Source of the DNA: Sphagnum compactum
Lineage: Eukaryota; Bryophyta; Sphagnopsida; Sphagnales
DNA length: 64,000 bases
Direction: 5' to 3'
Assembly: GCA_965153455.1 (NCBI GenBank)
Contig: OZ234499.1
Location: forward strand, 18,224,271 to 18,288,270
The first letter of the stretch is position 1, and each line of letters opens with the position of its first letter. Shown one piece after another: positions 11,670 to 22,713 of this stretch. The notes under the pieces were generated by a model that saw only the letters and a list, made by a program, of their open reading frames with translations, ran no database searches and had not been told where the DNA came from. A program made the position numbers and the translations under genes.

Positions 11670-12707
11670 CATCAACATTGCAGTTCATCAATTGCTTCTC
11701 TGGATCGAAACCTGCAGCTAAGAATCTGACGGGTACAACTTCTGTCTGGACTCAGGAAGGTTTGGATAGTGCAGACACTAATGAAAGCAATTTCACCTCC
11801 AAACTTTACAGTCAATTCCTTCAGAGCTGACTGGTCAGAAAAGCAAGGTTTGAATGACATTGACATTAAGGATGCAACCTCCCACCCATCATTGGTGCTG
11901 ATTGTAAACTTGTCTGCAAACCCATTGCAATCGATCACAGAACAAGTGAAGGTTGCCATATCCATTCTGTAGGTTCCCCATTGTGATGATGAGTAACTTG
12001 GGCATCATCCAAAATTCTTTCAATAGAATGCCAAGACCTGGTGCTTGTAATCCCAGAGGCCTTGTACCTCTTGAAGGTTCCACGCACCTGCCCATAAACT
12101 TCCAACATGCCCAAGCACACCGTACCCACAAAGTAATCTTGTTGCATGAGTGGCCTTACTGCAATGGCTTTCCTCTCGCTTTCTTCTTCCACCTGAGAAT
12201 CAGTTGTAAATGTTGGTGTAGACACACACCTCACTACTGCTATGGAGAAGGACCTGTCACTGCTATTCCTAACTATCACCACATCCCCAATTTCTGGATA
12301 AGGAGGGCAGCGGCCAGGCGTCCCTAGCTAAAACAAATGGTCACGCGGGGAAACATCCTCTAACTCATAAGCTAAAATAATCCCATTATTCTGCCCTACC
12401 AAAGCCATTGGAATGAATTTGTGCATCAGAAGGTGAGCCGGTTTGATGTCATTCCCGGGCCATTGTTGTGGATGTGGTTGTAAAACAACCATGCCAGTTT
12501 AGCTGTGTTGGAGAGCCACAGAAGACGATGATGTTGATGTTGCCGTATTGTAATACTTGCCTTGGAAAAAAACTCTCCTGTCACCATAGAATTCATGGAT
12601 GAAAAACTGGGTCTTTTGGCCTTCCATGTCCACATGTGCCCTTCGTATGGCTCATCAGGCTCAACAACCACTGAATCACCAACGTAAAATTCCTTTCCAT
12701 GCCTCAT
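11670..12707 (-). pseudogene. CACTA transposase, C-terminal extension (broken)
   Basis: It starts in frame after the TGA with MRHGKEFYVGDSVVVEPDEP, which looks like the opening of a BAH-type or similar chromatin-reader domain. A frameshift near 12640 leads to EGQKTQFFIHEFYGDRRVFF, then LMHKFIPMALVGQ, IGDVVIVRNSSDRSF and MQQDYFVGTVCLGMLEVYGQ. TAA (near 12500) and TAG (near 12327) stops interrupt it. Past 11940 a different frame (DGWEVASLMSMSFKPCF) continues to about 11672. The BAH-like label is a weak motif judgement. Confidence 0.45.
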
Positions 12708-13335
12708 TCAAAATGAGAATCCTTGAACTGAAGTTTGAAAAAGTTGAGAATTTTCAGTGGTCATGATCCCGATGGTGCTCCAAAAACATTGCAAGTACGA
12801 GATTGTGTCTTTTGAGATTAATGCTTTGATGCCAATCTTCCTACCCACAATTATGCCCTTCTGTAGTAAAACTTGCTTACATGAGCATGTTGGCAACCAC
12901 TGCACCAATTTGGAAACTGCTCGAGCTATTTCCTGAAATGGCACAACCACCACACATTTTTCATGCCATTGCTCACAAACTGTCAAATCTTGGTCCATCA
13001 CATGATGGACATCTATAGGCAGTTGAAGATATTTGTGAACCTCTTTCAAAGCTCTTCCACCCAAGAATAGACCGTCATTGTCTAGTTGTATAGCTCTATG
13101 GATCTTTGTGAAAATCTGCCTAGCATAGTAGCCAGTGTAGGTGACTTCACTTGTCTTTTGATTAGATGAAATGTTCACAACTCTGGAAATTTCCCTTTCA
13201 AAAGGGTAACACCAAAAAATATCGTGACAACCGTGCCTCTCCACATCATCTACAAGTTCTCCGCTCCCTGTGTGCCCAGACACAAAGTTCCATGGATTAT
13301 ATTCTTGTAATATTTTTTGAAGCGACAGAGCTCAA
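12708..13335 (-). pseudogene. CACTA transposase, DUF4218-like part (broken)
   Basis: The reading ILQEYNPWNFVSGHTGS, then GELVDDVERHGCHDIFWCYPF and EREISRVVNISSNQKTSE, resembles the region following the catalytic core in plant TNP2 proteins, where a W-x-YPFER motif occurs. The acceptor that starts this exon is uncertain; a TTGAG near 13335 is one option. A TGA stop at 12710-12708 separates it in frame from the next part. Confidence 0.6.
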
Positions 13336-13392
13336 GAAATGCTGTCACCTTAACACTAGAGAGCCCCAAAAAAAAAGCCCTAGAGTGAATAC

Positions 13393-14505
13393 CTGCAACA
13401 TGTTCCAACGAAGAGAGTTGGGCCCAACACTTTCCTCCAAACGCACACGCCGTGCTACTAACAATTCCCGAACATTCTGCCTGCTTTGAGAAGTCCATCC
13501 ATAGCTTCGGCTATGGGTGTAAAATAGTCTTCCTATCTCAGTGAGCACTGCACCTATCCCACCCAAAATGGAGTCCAGGCCCAAATCTAAATGATCTAGG
13601 ATAAGTGGTAAGCACCACATATTAAAGATTTGGTACTCTTCGGCCTTATAAAACCTTAGAGATTCTGTATTCCTAGGCCACCTTGCTCCAAGTGTGGCAG
13701 GACTCAACTTCTTCACAGTTTGTAATGCACCATCCAAATCTTTTATCTTCCCATTTCCTTCAGCATATTTGACCAACATGTGGACATATTTCTTGAAGAC
13801 ACACAATGCTAAAGTGTGCATCACATCATATGTGAGGTCACGAGAAATGTCAAAGCCATACAAGTTATACAACCTCCAAAGACATGATTGGCCTGAGATG
13901 CCAGCTTCACGACCAACCCTATCCCTTTCCCTACCAATTGGAAGTTCCTGCCACTGCTTCAATGCGAATGCCATGTCCTCGACACATCACATGGCAGATG
14001 GATGCCTCCTATGTTTTCTATCGTCATGGTATTCCACCAAACCCTTATTGCCAGGTCAAGTACGCCATCTTGATGTAACATAGTGACATCGACACCCAGA
14101 ATACCCCCCACTTTTCACTGCCCCCACTTTCCATTGGGCAGGATGATCACCAGTTCATACCATCACTATGGCACACAAAGTAGCCAAACTAGAAGGAAAA
14201 TCATCAAACATGCATTCATTAATTGATTCTATAGGATATGCATATTGGATTGGGAATCCATCTACAAACAACCTTTTTAAGTCTGTCATGAGAGGTTTTA
14301 AAAATGCTATCAAAACGTGGGGATCGGCTTGTTTGATTATTTTTTCTGAACTTGATGGAATGAACATAATAGGAATAGGATCTAGTGTGTTTGCTCTCCC
14401 ACAATTTAGTATGTTCAAATCCACTGTCCAACAATTCTTCAAACTTGTTTTTGCAGAAGAAAATCCATCCCAATGAAACATCAACCCAAAATTTCGCGGA
14501 TCGCC
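13393..14505 (-). pseudogene. CACTA transposase, catalytic central exon (broken)
   Basis: The exon begins after an ATCTGCAG acceptor (intron 14506-14843, phase 0). It reads GDPRNFGLMFHWDGF, matching the D-x-RN-x-x-L...DGF block of Transposase_21. Further on are PIPIMFIPSSSE, GDHPAQWKVGAVKSGGYS, VEYHDDRKHRRHPSAM, and then FDISRDLTYDVMHTLALCVF, the D-x-MH region. Three TGA stops interrupt this single frame within about 200 bases, just before GDHPAQ, before PGNKG and before CVEDMAF. The exon ends WNMLQ at a GTATTC donor. Confidence 0.75.
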
Positions 14506-14843
14506 CTGCAGATGCACACAAAGTATATTAGTGCATGACAAGAAACACTAAGTTTGATGGTTTTTGTTTACTTTCTAATGGACCTTATCAAATCTCTGAC
14601 AATTGGTTGTTAGCTGGTTTATTAGCTCTGGTTCCTCCAACATTTATGAATATAGATAGGTTTATTTTGTTAACTAGAACCTAAATATTTGGACATCTGT
14701 TGCAAGCTTTGACTCAAGGAAAAATATGAGGTTGTCAATTATCTAATTACTTAGTTATATATACAATTGAAAGCCACTGAACAAGACTATTTTTTTCAAA
14801 ACCTAAAAAAAAAACTCTGCTAACAAAAATGTTCTAAACTTAC

Positions 14844-16000
14844 TTTCAACATGCGCCTTTGAACATTGATAAGAGTTGAACACTCTGACCAAGGAAACCT
14901 ATAATAATTTGTATCTGAATCCCAATGCTGAAGCAATTCTTCACATTTTTGAACTAAAGGAAATGCTCAAAAAGAGTGGGGACATTTGTTGTTGGGACAA
15001 ATTACAGGGGCCTCCCATTCCCCTTCAGGATTCCAAAATGCTTGATATTCACGAAACTTGCTACCATCAAAATGATCCTTAATAACTTCTGGCAAAACCT
15101 TAAGATCTTTTCCCAACCACTTGTCCTTAGCTCTCCATGTCATCAACATCCTTTCACAAATGCTCTTACTTCTACACAAGCTTGCTAACGAAGGTCTGAT
15201 AGGCATGTAATCATAGGCTAATATGTGTTTCCTCATCTGTAAGCAAATCGGGCACCTATGAGAACAACCTGGACAATCCCTCTTAAATTTTTGTCCTGAA
15301 TTAGGCCCACACTCACAGCGCACAACCTCAAAGCCTTCATACAAGTCCTCTACACTAGGGGACATCAGATGGGAATCATGTGGTGCTTGTGTAGACCCAG
15401 TGCACAATCGTCACCTTTCTGTTGCTATAATCCCCAACTCCCTATACAAATTATGAAGTTGTTTCCATGAAGTTGGCACTGAAAACCTTCTAATTAGCTC
15501 AGGCTCTAAACCAACTAGTGTCAACAATCTGCCAATTGGCAGGGCACCACAATCAAGTCTCCCATCCTCAAAAACATTGGGTTCCTCTTGTAATGACCCA
15601 AACAATTGATGTAACATGTAATCCTGAAGGTTGATGGCATTTGGGTTACATCCCATTTTTCCTAAAGCTCCACAATTTTGTTGGTTAAGGCTTGTCTTAA
15701 GGTCACAACCTTAACTGGGCCTGTTGGATGTTGGTCACTGCACTGACTTGGCTCGCTGGATGTTGATGAAGGTGGGCTAAACTCAAAAATAGTTGTTGAT
15801 GTATCCTGACTTGGTCCATCCAAAATAGCAACCTCTTCTGTCAAAGTATCTCCAAGTCTTGTGACTGGATCAACCATTTCTTGCATGTGCCGGTACATTG
15901 TCCTCCTGGACACCCTACGAGTTCCCTGGCATGTCAAGCAAGGACATAAAACTCTTATTGCAAAATTCAATGTAGGTCCATCCTCATCATTGCCCTCCAT
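14844..16000 (-). pseudogene. CACTA transposase, N-terminal part (broken)
   Basis: The start at 16000 opens MEGNDEDGPTLNF, followed by a Cys/His motif (CPCLTC, then RRTMYRHMQEM) like the zinc-binding domain at the start of TNP2 proteins. A frameshift lies near 15660. Further on come a Cys cluster (RCECGPNSGQ, DCPGCSHRCPICL), then DYMPIRPSLASLCRSKS and FREYQAFWNPEGEWEAPVIC, typical of the first half of Transposase_21. TGA stops interrupt the frame at 15413-15411 and 14969-14967. After the second, the same frame continues as VQKCEELLQHWDSD to a clear GTAAGT donor at 14843. Confidence 0.7.
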
Positions 16001-16974
16001 CTAAAGTAGCCTCCTCCCAAGTGCAAGTTCAAAAATCACCCAACATCTGATGTCACTTAAGCTTTATCTCTCCTTGATGACTATATTGGACAAGCCATAG
16101 TAAAGCCGTCAAAAAATATGTTACACTATCTCCATTAAATGTTTCCACACAAGTGGACATTCGAAAGAACTCTCAATCAGTAGTAGGGAGGCAATGGGGT
16201 GGAGAGGAATGGAGGCTGGTAAAGGAGGTTACAGATAAAAAAAGACAACACTGTTGAACACCAAGTGCAACCTTGGACACAGGAGGATGAGCTTGATGCT
16301 TTGTGGACAGGTGTATGCCTACATGCACTCGAGAAGTAGTTACTTATGCTACAAGACCAGCGCCTCTGTTTCTCAAGAAGATGCATTACTAGTGATTTGG
16401 CAGAGAAATGGAGAGGGGAGCAGCTAAAGACACCTCAGTTCCACCATTTCCCCACTCACGGTCAAAAGGGACTACCTAATGGACAAACAGAGTGGGTTGG
16501 TCAAAACCAACACTTGCCTCTTCCATATGAGCAGAGATGTACCTACAACCCCATGCCAGTATGTAGTATGAATTTAGGTATTGAAAAGAACCTGTAAATG
16601 TGGAATGTGGAGGCCGACTTACCCTCAATAAAATCCTGACTCAACAAAGGGACTGCGGCTTAGGCATAAGATGTCTCTTCTACTGTCAAATGAGTTCACA
16701 GCCCTGCAAAATTATATGGGTTCTTTATGGAGGTAAGAATTTCGAACAGGGCTATTGTGAGAATTTGGGTATCACACTTGCTCTTACCTTGTGTATTGGC
16801 CCCTCATTCCCAAAAGAGCCCAAATCTTGGTCCTCACCCTACCCAGAGTCACCACCAAACAAATTTTGGGGTTAGCCTCTTTCATCTCACTTTTCTTCTC
16901 TTATTGTCTTCAGAGGAACATTATGTGAGAAGATACAGAGCAGGCACACCACCTTGTTGAACTTGTGCATTGAA
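16001..16974. other. upstream flank of the CACTA relic, no gene seen
   Basis: This should contain the 5' untranslated region and subterminal repeats of the transposon if it is complete. I see no clear array of subterminal motifs. Frames of 69-91 codons are unrecognised. Confidence 0.35.
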
Positions 16975-17160
16975 AGTGTATGGTAAAGCCCTAGGTAAGG
17001 CATACCCAAAATAAGGACCCAAGGATAGCTGAGTTTGGCGCTGCAATTTGGGAATGATCCCCCCACCCATGGGCTTTACCCCGTCATCAAGTATTTTAAA
17101 CCTAAACATATGTAGATTAGGAGGGGTAGGAGGGGTTCTTATGCCTACTCTAAAAAGTAA
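16975..17160 (-). repeat. dispersed repeat family A, inverted copy
   Basis: The reverse complement reads AGGCATAAGAACCCCTCC, CATATGTTTAGG, GGGGTAAAGCCCATGGG, CATTCCCA and CTTATTTTGGGTATGCC. These match 30800-31010 in the same order. It is non-coding. Confidence 0.65.
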
Positions 17161-17639
17161 ACGGGATTAGTTGTAAGATCACTCTTCTTTTTTAGGAGGG
17201 ATATTTGTGGATATTAGGCAAAAAATTTCCAATTGCACTAATAAAGGCCAAATGCTTATATTGATATGACCTCAAAACAATCCATGAGCAATATTATTGA
17301 GACCTTTTTTTAACAACAAGGGCCCCTAACCAACCATAATTTCCACAACACATCAATTGCACAATAGAGGAGAGGCACATCAAACATACCATTATTAATT
17401 GTGTGATACTTCAAAGACAAAATATCAATAGGTAACAGAAGTGTACACTTCGATTGATTCTGTAAGTACTTTCAGTTACGTGTCTGGTGACCAGCCAGTT
17501 TACTCTGGTACTATAAATGAGTTTTACCATTTTAAGTTTTTAACATCCATGCTCGGAGGGGAGACCAAGAAGCTTACAAAAGATTTAAGAAACATCACTC
17601 GACAAAACAATTCCAAAGCTTCCTTAGACACAGGGGACT

Positions 17640-18310
17640 CCTACTGGTATTATTAGGTCCAAGGCTGATTTTTGCCTGGTTTAAATCTGGTATTGATATA
17701 AGGTTGATATTGTCTCAGGTCATACCCAGCTAATATGTTGTTCAATAAGGGTATCATATACCCAGGTTGCACCCTATATACCAGTACAACACTGGTATGT
17801 TCCCAAAGTTTACATACCTAAGTTCCCAAAGTTTCACAAGGTGTACAAACATGATTACAACGTTGCTGATTTTTATAAGGGCCCAAGTGGCTTGTGTTTG
17901 GAGGAGGTGGGGCCGTTCCAAGCAGGTCCCAACCAAAGTAGGTCCCAACATTGATTTCTTGGGACGTGAGTTAACCTAGTCTGTGAACCTTTCAAGAAAA
18001 ACAGGTTTTTAAAGTGTGAAATGTGTTTTCTTCAACAAAAGGAAATTGAAAATTTTGCAAAATCAGAAAATCAAGGACCCAAAAATAAAAGAATTGGGTC
18101 CAAATAATAAAAGAGCCATTGTTGGTCTGGTTTGGAGATACTGATAGAAAACTGGTACCAGGGGTATTACCTCAGGTCCCTGGGGGGCTTATGTTGGTAC
18201 AAGGCTGGCATTGCCTCAGGTCTTTCCAGCCTAGTAAGATCCTTGCTACGAGTGTTGATACTTTGCACCAGGAGTAGGCCTACATACTGTACTGCCTTGG
18301 CAGCTTTGGC
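17640..18310. repeat. ACCAGT/ACTGGT-rich repeat family B, copy 2
   Basis: Many copies of ACTGGTA, TACCAG, CTGGTATTG and GCCTCAGGT on alternating strands. The phrase TACAAGGCTGGCATTGCCTC matches 3748-3767. The end (ACATACTGTACTGCCTTGGCAG) also matches 409-432, linking families A and B. No coding sequence is supported. Confidence 0.5.
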
Positions 18311-20521
18311 ACTACTTATATATATTTTAGTATTGTTGAAAATTTCCCCCAAAAAATTCAAAAAAAAAGAAAAAAGGGAACTATTGGATCTTCAGGAGTA
18401 TTCTACTTTTCAATATGAAACTTTCATAACTAATTAATTATTCGATTTGGGGGCGAGCGGTAAGTTTCCGCTTACCTAATAAGGCATCAACCGGGTAATT
18501 AGGAATGGAAATTTTACAAAACGAAATAACTGGGACCCTGACTAGTTTTTCAAGCAATTTTGGTAATTAACTAAGTTTCATCCTGTCTTTCCTTCTTCCT
18601 GAGCGCCTCCAGTGCTACTACACATATTTTCACTGCTCCTACGTGTACAACTACTATAATTACTCTCAAATATTGTGCATTAAATGCTGAGTTTCAGCAT
18701 TTCATACTAAGATTTAATAAAATTTCCTTACTTTGCTGATATCACTGAAAGTGGGGATAGGGGGTGAAAGCATGCCCAAAGACAGGGTGACTTTATGGAT
18801 AACTCTAATAAGGAGAAAAAATAAATCATCCACTTGTTGGTTTTGGCCCAAGACAGCAGTTTTTGCATGTACTGCAAACTAGGTGTGTTTGTTCAACCTA
18901 CTGCATCAATTACAACAGTCAACAAATCTACACAAAATCAAGGATCCCTCCCATATCACATCAATCTGGCTCCAGTCACATATTCCACTTGGCTACAACA
19001 AAGTGGCTGGCCTAGTTGGGATGGTCTGAAAAGCACACATCATGGTTTCCAATTTTATGATCACATGTCATAGTTGTTTAAAAACTTGGAATCTGTATCA
19101 CTTCCACTGACTCCACCTGTGAACAGGTTGCCGGTCCAATCTATTTAGGACATAAACCCAATTCCACAACAGGGATTCTCAACATCAAATCCCAATCTGT
19201 TCACAATTGGACAATTGTGTACAGCAGGGTGAAAGATGGGTTCACTCACAAGATTCTTCTTACTTTGCTGTTACAAAACTCAATTCCTTAGAAGTTTCCA
19301 ACTATAATATTTAACAGGTGGGGGAAAAAAATCAACAAATAGGTACTTTTTTTAGCAAAGAATTTTCAGCATTTTGGGCAACTTATACTGAAAAAGTCCT
19401 GCATTTATTTATTTTATTTTATTTTGCAAAAATGATAAAGGTATTTACTCTGGTACATATATAATTTCATTAATGCTATGGTTTTCAAATAAGAAAAATG
19501 TTTCAACAATTATCATTGAAATATTTAAAAACATTTAACTTCCAAGATAGGTATCACATTGTCAAGTCATGTATTATCTAATTTTGGGAGCTCTTTGAAT
19601 TAATAGGGAGAAATACCCTCTAGTTATGAATTGCTTAAATTTGGAGATTTGTTATTATGATTAATGATGAGTCACTTGTCTAAATTACAACCATTTATAT
19701 AATTTATGTTTGATCTTATTACATTGACATCATGGTCAAAGGGTGAAAAGGTAGGGTTGGTGTTTTCATTTTCTATTTCGTATTTCAGAAAAAAAAAATC
19801 CAATTATTTTTTCCCCAATTTTTTTGAAAATATTTCAATTAAAAAACAAATTGGGGGGAATTTTTTTGACAATGGTTTTGTAATAAAATATTGAACCTTG
19901 GTGTAGTTTCCATGGCTAATGTTTTACATTTGGACATGTTTTACAAAATGCCCCACCAATTCAAGTTGAATGTTTTTTGGGATGATGCTACACAAAAATA
20001 TTACGAAATTAAATAAGGAAATAGATTGGTCATGGGTTATGGTACAGTTTTAAATAATCACATTTGAAATTATAATTTGTTGGTTTTGTAGAAAATAATC
20101 AATATTTTTTATAAAAAATTGAAATATTTTCAAAAAAATTCAGTTGGTATATTACGCACATGTACACAATAACCTTCAAAGGTTGAACTAGACTAACAAG
20201 GCAATGCACAAGCTAATTGAACTTTACGAATTTAGGGTTGTGAGCCTAAATAATGGGTAAGGGTCTCAAGGTTGAAGGATCTCAAGGTTAAAGCTCTAAT
20301 GTTTTTCAAGGTTTAGGGGTTTTTTTAAAGTTTTTTAATTTTTTGCAATGGGCCATTTTGATCATTTACTATCACCAAAAGAAACACATGCCAACAAAAA
20401 AAACAGAACCCTAAATTTAGACGAATAACTTGAGAGGTTCCCAAAAATAAAAGTTTCTATGAGGAGGTTGGGTGCCTTCCCCTTTGGTTAGAAAGGGAGA
20501 AGCGTGGCGAAACAATTTAAT
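18311..20521. other. AT-rich intergenic, no gene seen
   Basis: Long A and T runs and a TTTATTTTATTT microsatellite at about 19400-19430. The only frames are short and of low complexity. Nothing else is supported. Confidence 0.5.
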
Positions 20522-20690
20522 GGGAACACCCTTGGGGTGTTATTGGTGAACACCGTTGGAGAGCACATTATGAATTTTTATTTGTGAACACCCTTGGAGA
20601 GCACATTATGAGGAGTTATTTGTGAACACCCTTGGGGAGCACAGTTGAATTTTGGCACATAATAATGGAATACGTGGGAACACCATTGGA
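20522..20690 (+). repeat. tandem array, GAACACCCTTGGAGAGCACA units
   Basis: About five copies of a roughly 40-bp unit: GTGAACACC(C/G)TTGG(A/G)GAGCACA followed by an AT-rich spacer (TTATGAATTTTTATTT and variants). The last copy (GGGAACACCATTGGAAACA) is degenerate. Confidence 0.8.
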
Positions 20691-21469
20691 AACATGTAGA
20701 AACACAATAAAGCTCCCCAACCCTAGATTTTTTTAATTTATTTGTAAAAAATGATAATTATTAAAGAGCTTGTGTGGGTATGATTCTTTGAATTGTGTGA
20801 GAGGCACTGTTTATGCACAACTAATTTGCAGCTTGCAATTTGCTAGGATCTGATTCATTTTGCTGGAAATGAAAAAGCAATTAAAAGACATCAAATTTTC
20901 GAAAAGAGTGTATTGTAAGAGAGAGGCTGTGGAAATGAAAGTAGTTTTCATTCAGCCCCAAATTTTGGGAAATGTTCACAAAGTGTTATTATGAAATAAC
21001 CATGAGTTCATTTTTAGGGAAACATCATGGGATATTTCTCATTTCAATCGTTTTTGCTAGCAAAGAACTGTGGACCAGTTTTAGGTTGTTATTTGATTTT
21101 TTAATGACCTTCAGTTGTGTTTTCTTTTAAATTTGGAAATCAAAGAATTCCAATCTCGGTGTTTGATTAACTTTGGATCAAATAACTCCCAGCTCTGGAT
21201 TTTTGAAATTTTTTCAGAATCAAACATCCTCTGGTTCTGGTTTTTTGGAAAACCCTCGAAGAGCCAGTGGGTTTCATGCAAGAACTGGCAAAGATTTTGC
21301 AGCCTTATAAAATGTTATTTGACCAGTTCTGTAATTTTTTTGAGAACTATGATTACATATCCAAATCACTGCTTAGGTTTTCAGAGAACTGTGGTTGTAT
21401 ACCAGAACAAATTATTTTAATTTAATTATGAGGGTCATGGTTATATATCCTAAAAAATTATGCATAGAT
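20691..21469. other. intergenic, no gene seen
   Basis: A 101-codon plus frame (21115-21420) is aromatic-rich and without a recognised domain. Words shared with the next array (GTTATTTGATTTT, GAACTGTGG, CTCTGGTTCTGGTTTTTTGG) suggest it belongs to the same decayed repeat. Confidence 0.35.
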
Positions 21470-22265
21470 AGCCACCGGTTATTTGGTGCCATTTTTAATA
21501 ACTGGTCAAACAGTGGTTTGAACTTGCCATAAGAGAGGCAGAGCCATTATACAATTAACCACTCAAGTCTACATGCTGGTTATACGATTTTTGAGAACTA
21601 TGGTTAAACATATATATGTTATAGAACCACACTGATAACCACGGGTTATTTGGTGCCATTTCTAACAACTGGCCAACACACCAGTTTGAACTTGCCATAA
21701 AGGGCAGAGCCAATACATGATGAACCGCTTGATTTTATAACCCAAATATTTGATCTTTTTGAAAACCATGGTTTATATATCTCTCTTAAAGAGCTGCTAC
21801 TGATAACCTTCGGTTATTTTGTGCCATAATTTCTAATAACCAACCAACACTCGGTTTAATCAGGTCTGTGCAGTTGTTTGAATTTACAAGGAATCACCAG
21901 TTCTGGTTTTTTAAAATATTTCAAAATCAGACAATCACTGGTTCTGGTTCTTTGAAGCAAAAAAATCAGAAATAACAGTGCGTCCATGTTATTTCAGAAA
22001 GCTTAGAGAACTGACAATTTTCATGAAGCAACCCATAAAGAAGAGGCTGTTTTATGGGCGGTTATTTGATTTTATCAAACTTTTGAGAGCCATGGTTATG
22101 AATCCTAAAACAACCCTGACTGACTGTTGGGGGGTCTGTCCCTATTTCTAATAACTGTCTGACACTGACTTGAACTTGCCACAAAGGGCGACCCCTGATA
22201 ACCGCTGGGTTCTTTTCCTATTTCTAGTAGCTGCCCAACACTGGTTTGAGCTTGCCACAAATGTG
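21470..22265 (+). repeat. degenerate tandem array, unit about 167 bp
   Basis: The block GGTTATTTGGTGCCAT, then TTTCTAATAACTG, CCAACAC, GGTTTGAACTTGCCATAAAG and GGCAGAGCC recurs at about 21477, 21644 and 21811 with near-equal spacing. Two more decayed copies lie at 22130-22265. Spacers carry GAGAACTATGGTTA variants. It is satellite-like and non-coding. Confidence 0.75.
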
Positions 22266-22713
22266 GGAGGGAGAGGGGCCAGGGTTAAGAGCCATTCAAG
22301 CTTGTTCTTCTGCTTCAAATGTATTTTTCACAAAGTGGGTAACATAGTATAGGGGCAGCTTCAACACATGTTTGTGAAATAATAAATTAGTTTTGAAGAT
22401 TTGGTGCAAAAAAAAGAATATTCATGGGCACTTGAAAAGATGTTTTGGTTCCCTTCACCAAATTCTGGTTTTTGGAAAAATGCACTTTTTGGAAAAAAAA
22501 TCAACATTTCTACAAATAATGTAATTAGTGCAGAAAAATCTGTCAGGGTGCTATGGTAATAAAAACCCCAGATACTATGGTAATAAGACTCCTACATAGA
22601 TTTTTATTTCTAGGGAAATTTTCATTTCTACTTGTCATAGCATTACAACAACAATGATGTTGTCATTGCAATTGTATTTTGTTTAGAGAACTAACTTATT
22701 TTGTTTGCTTGCA
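22266..22713. other. upstream region of the unknown spliced locus
   Basis: AT-rich DNA ending in a pyrimidine-rich TTTGTTTGCTTGCAG at 22699-22713, which looks like a splice acceptor directly before the ATG at 22714. A leader exon may therefore lie somewhere upstream. No promoter was identified. Confidence 0.4.

Larger units (their letters stand above)
11670..16000 (-). mobile_element. CACTA (En/Spm)-type DNA transposon relic
   Basis: A minus-strand reading can be followed for over 4 kb with homology to the Transposase_21 (TNP2) family of plant CACTA elements, described in four parts below. The whole reading is interrupted by frameshifts and at least eight in-frame stops. I found neither the CACTA termini nor a 3-bp target duplication, so the outer limits are those of the coding relic. 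Confidence 0.75.
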
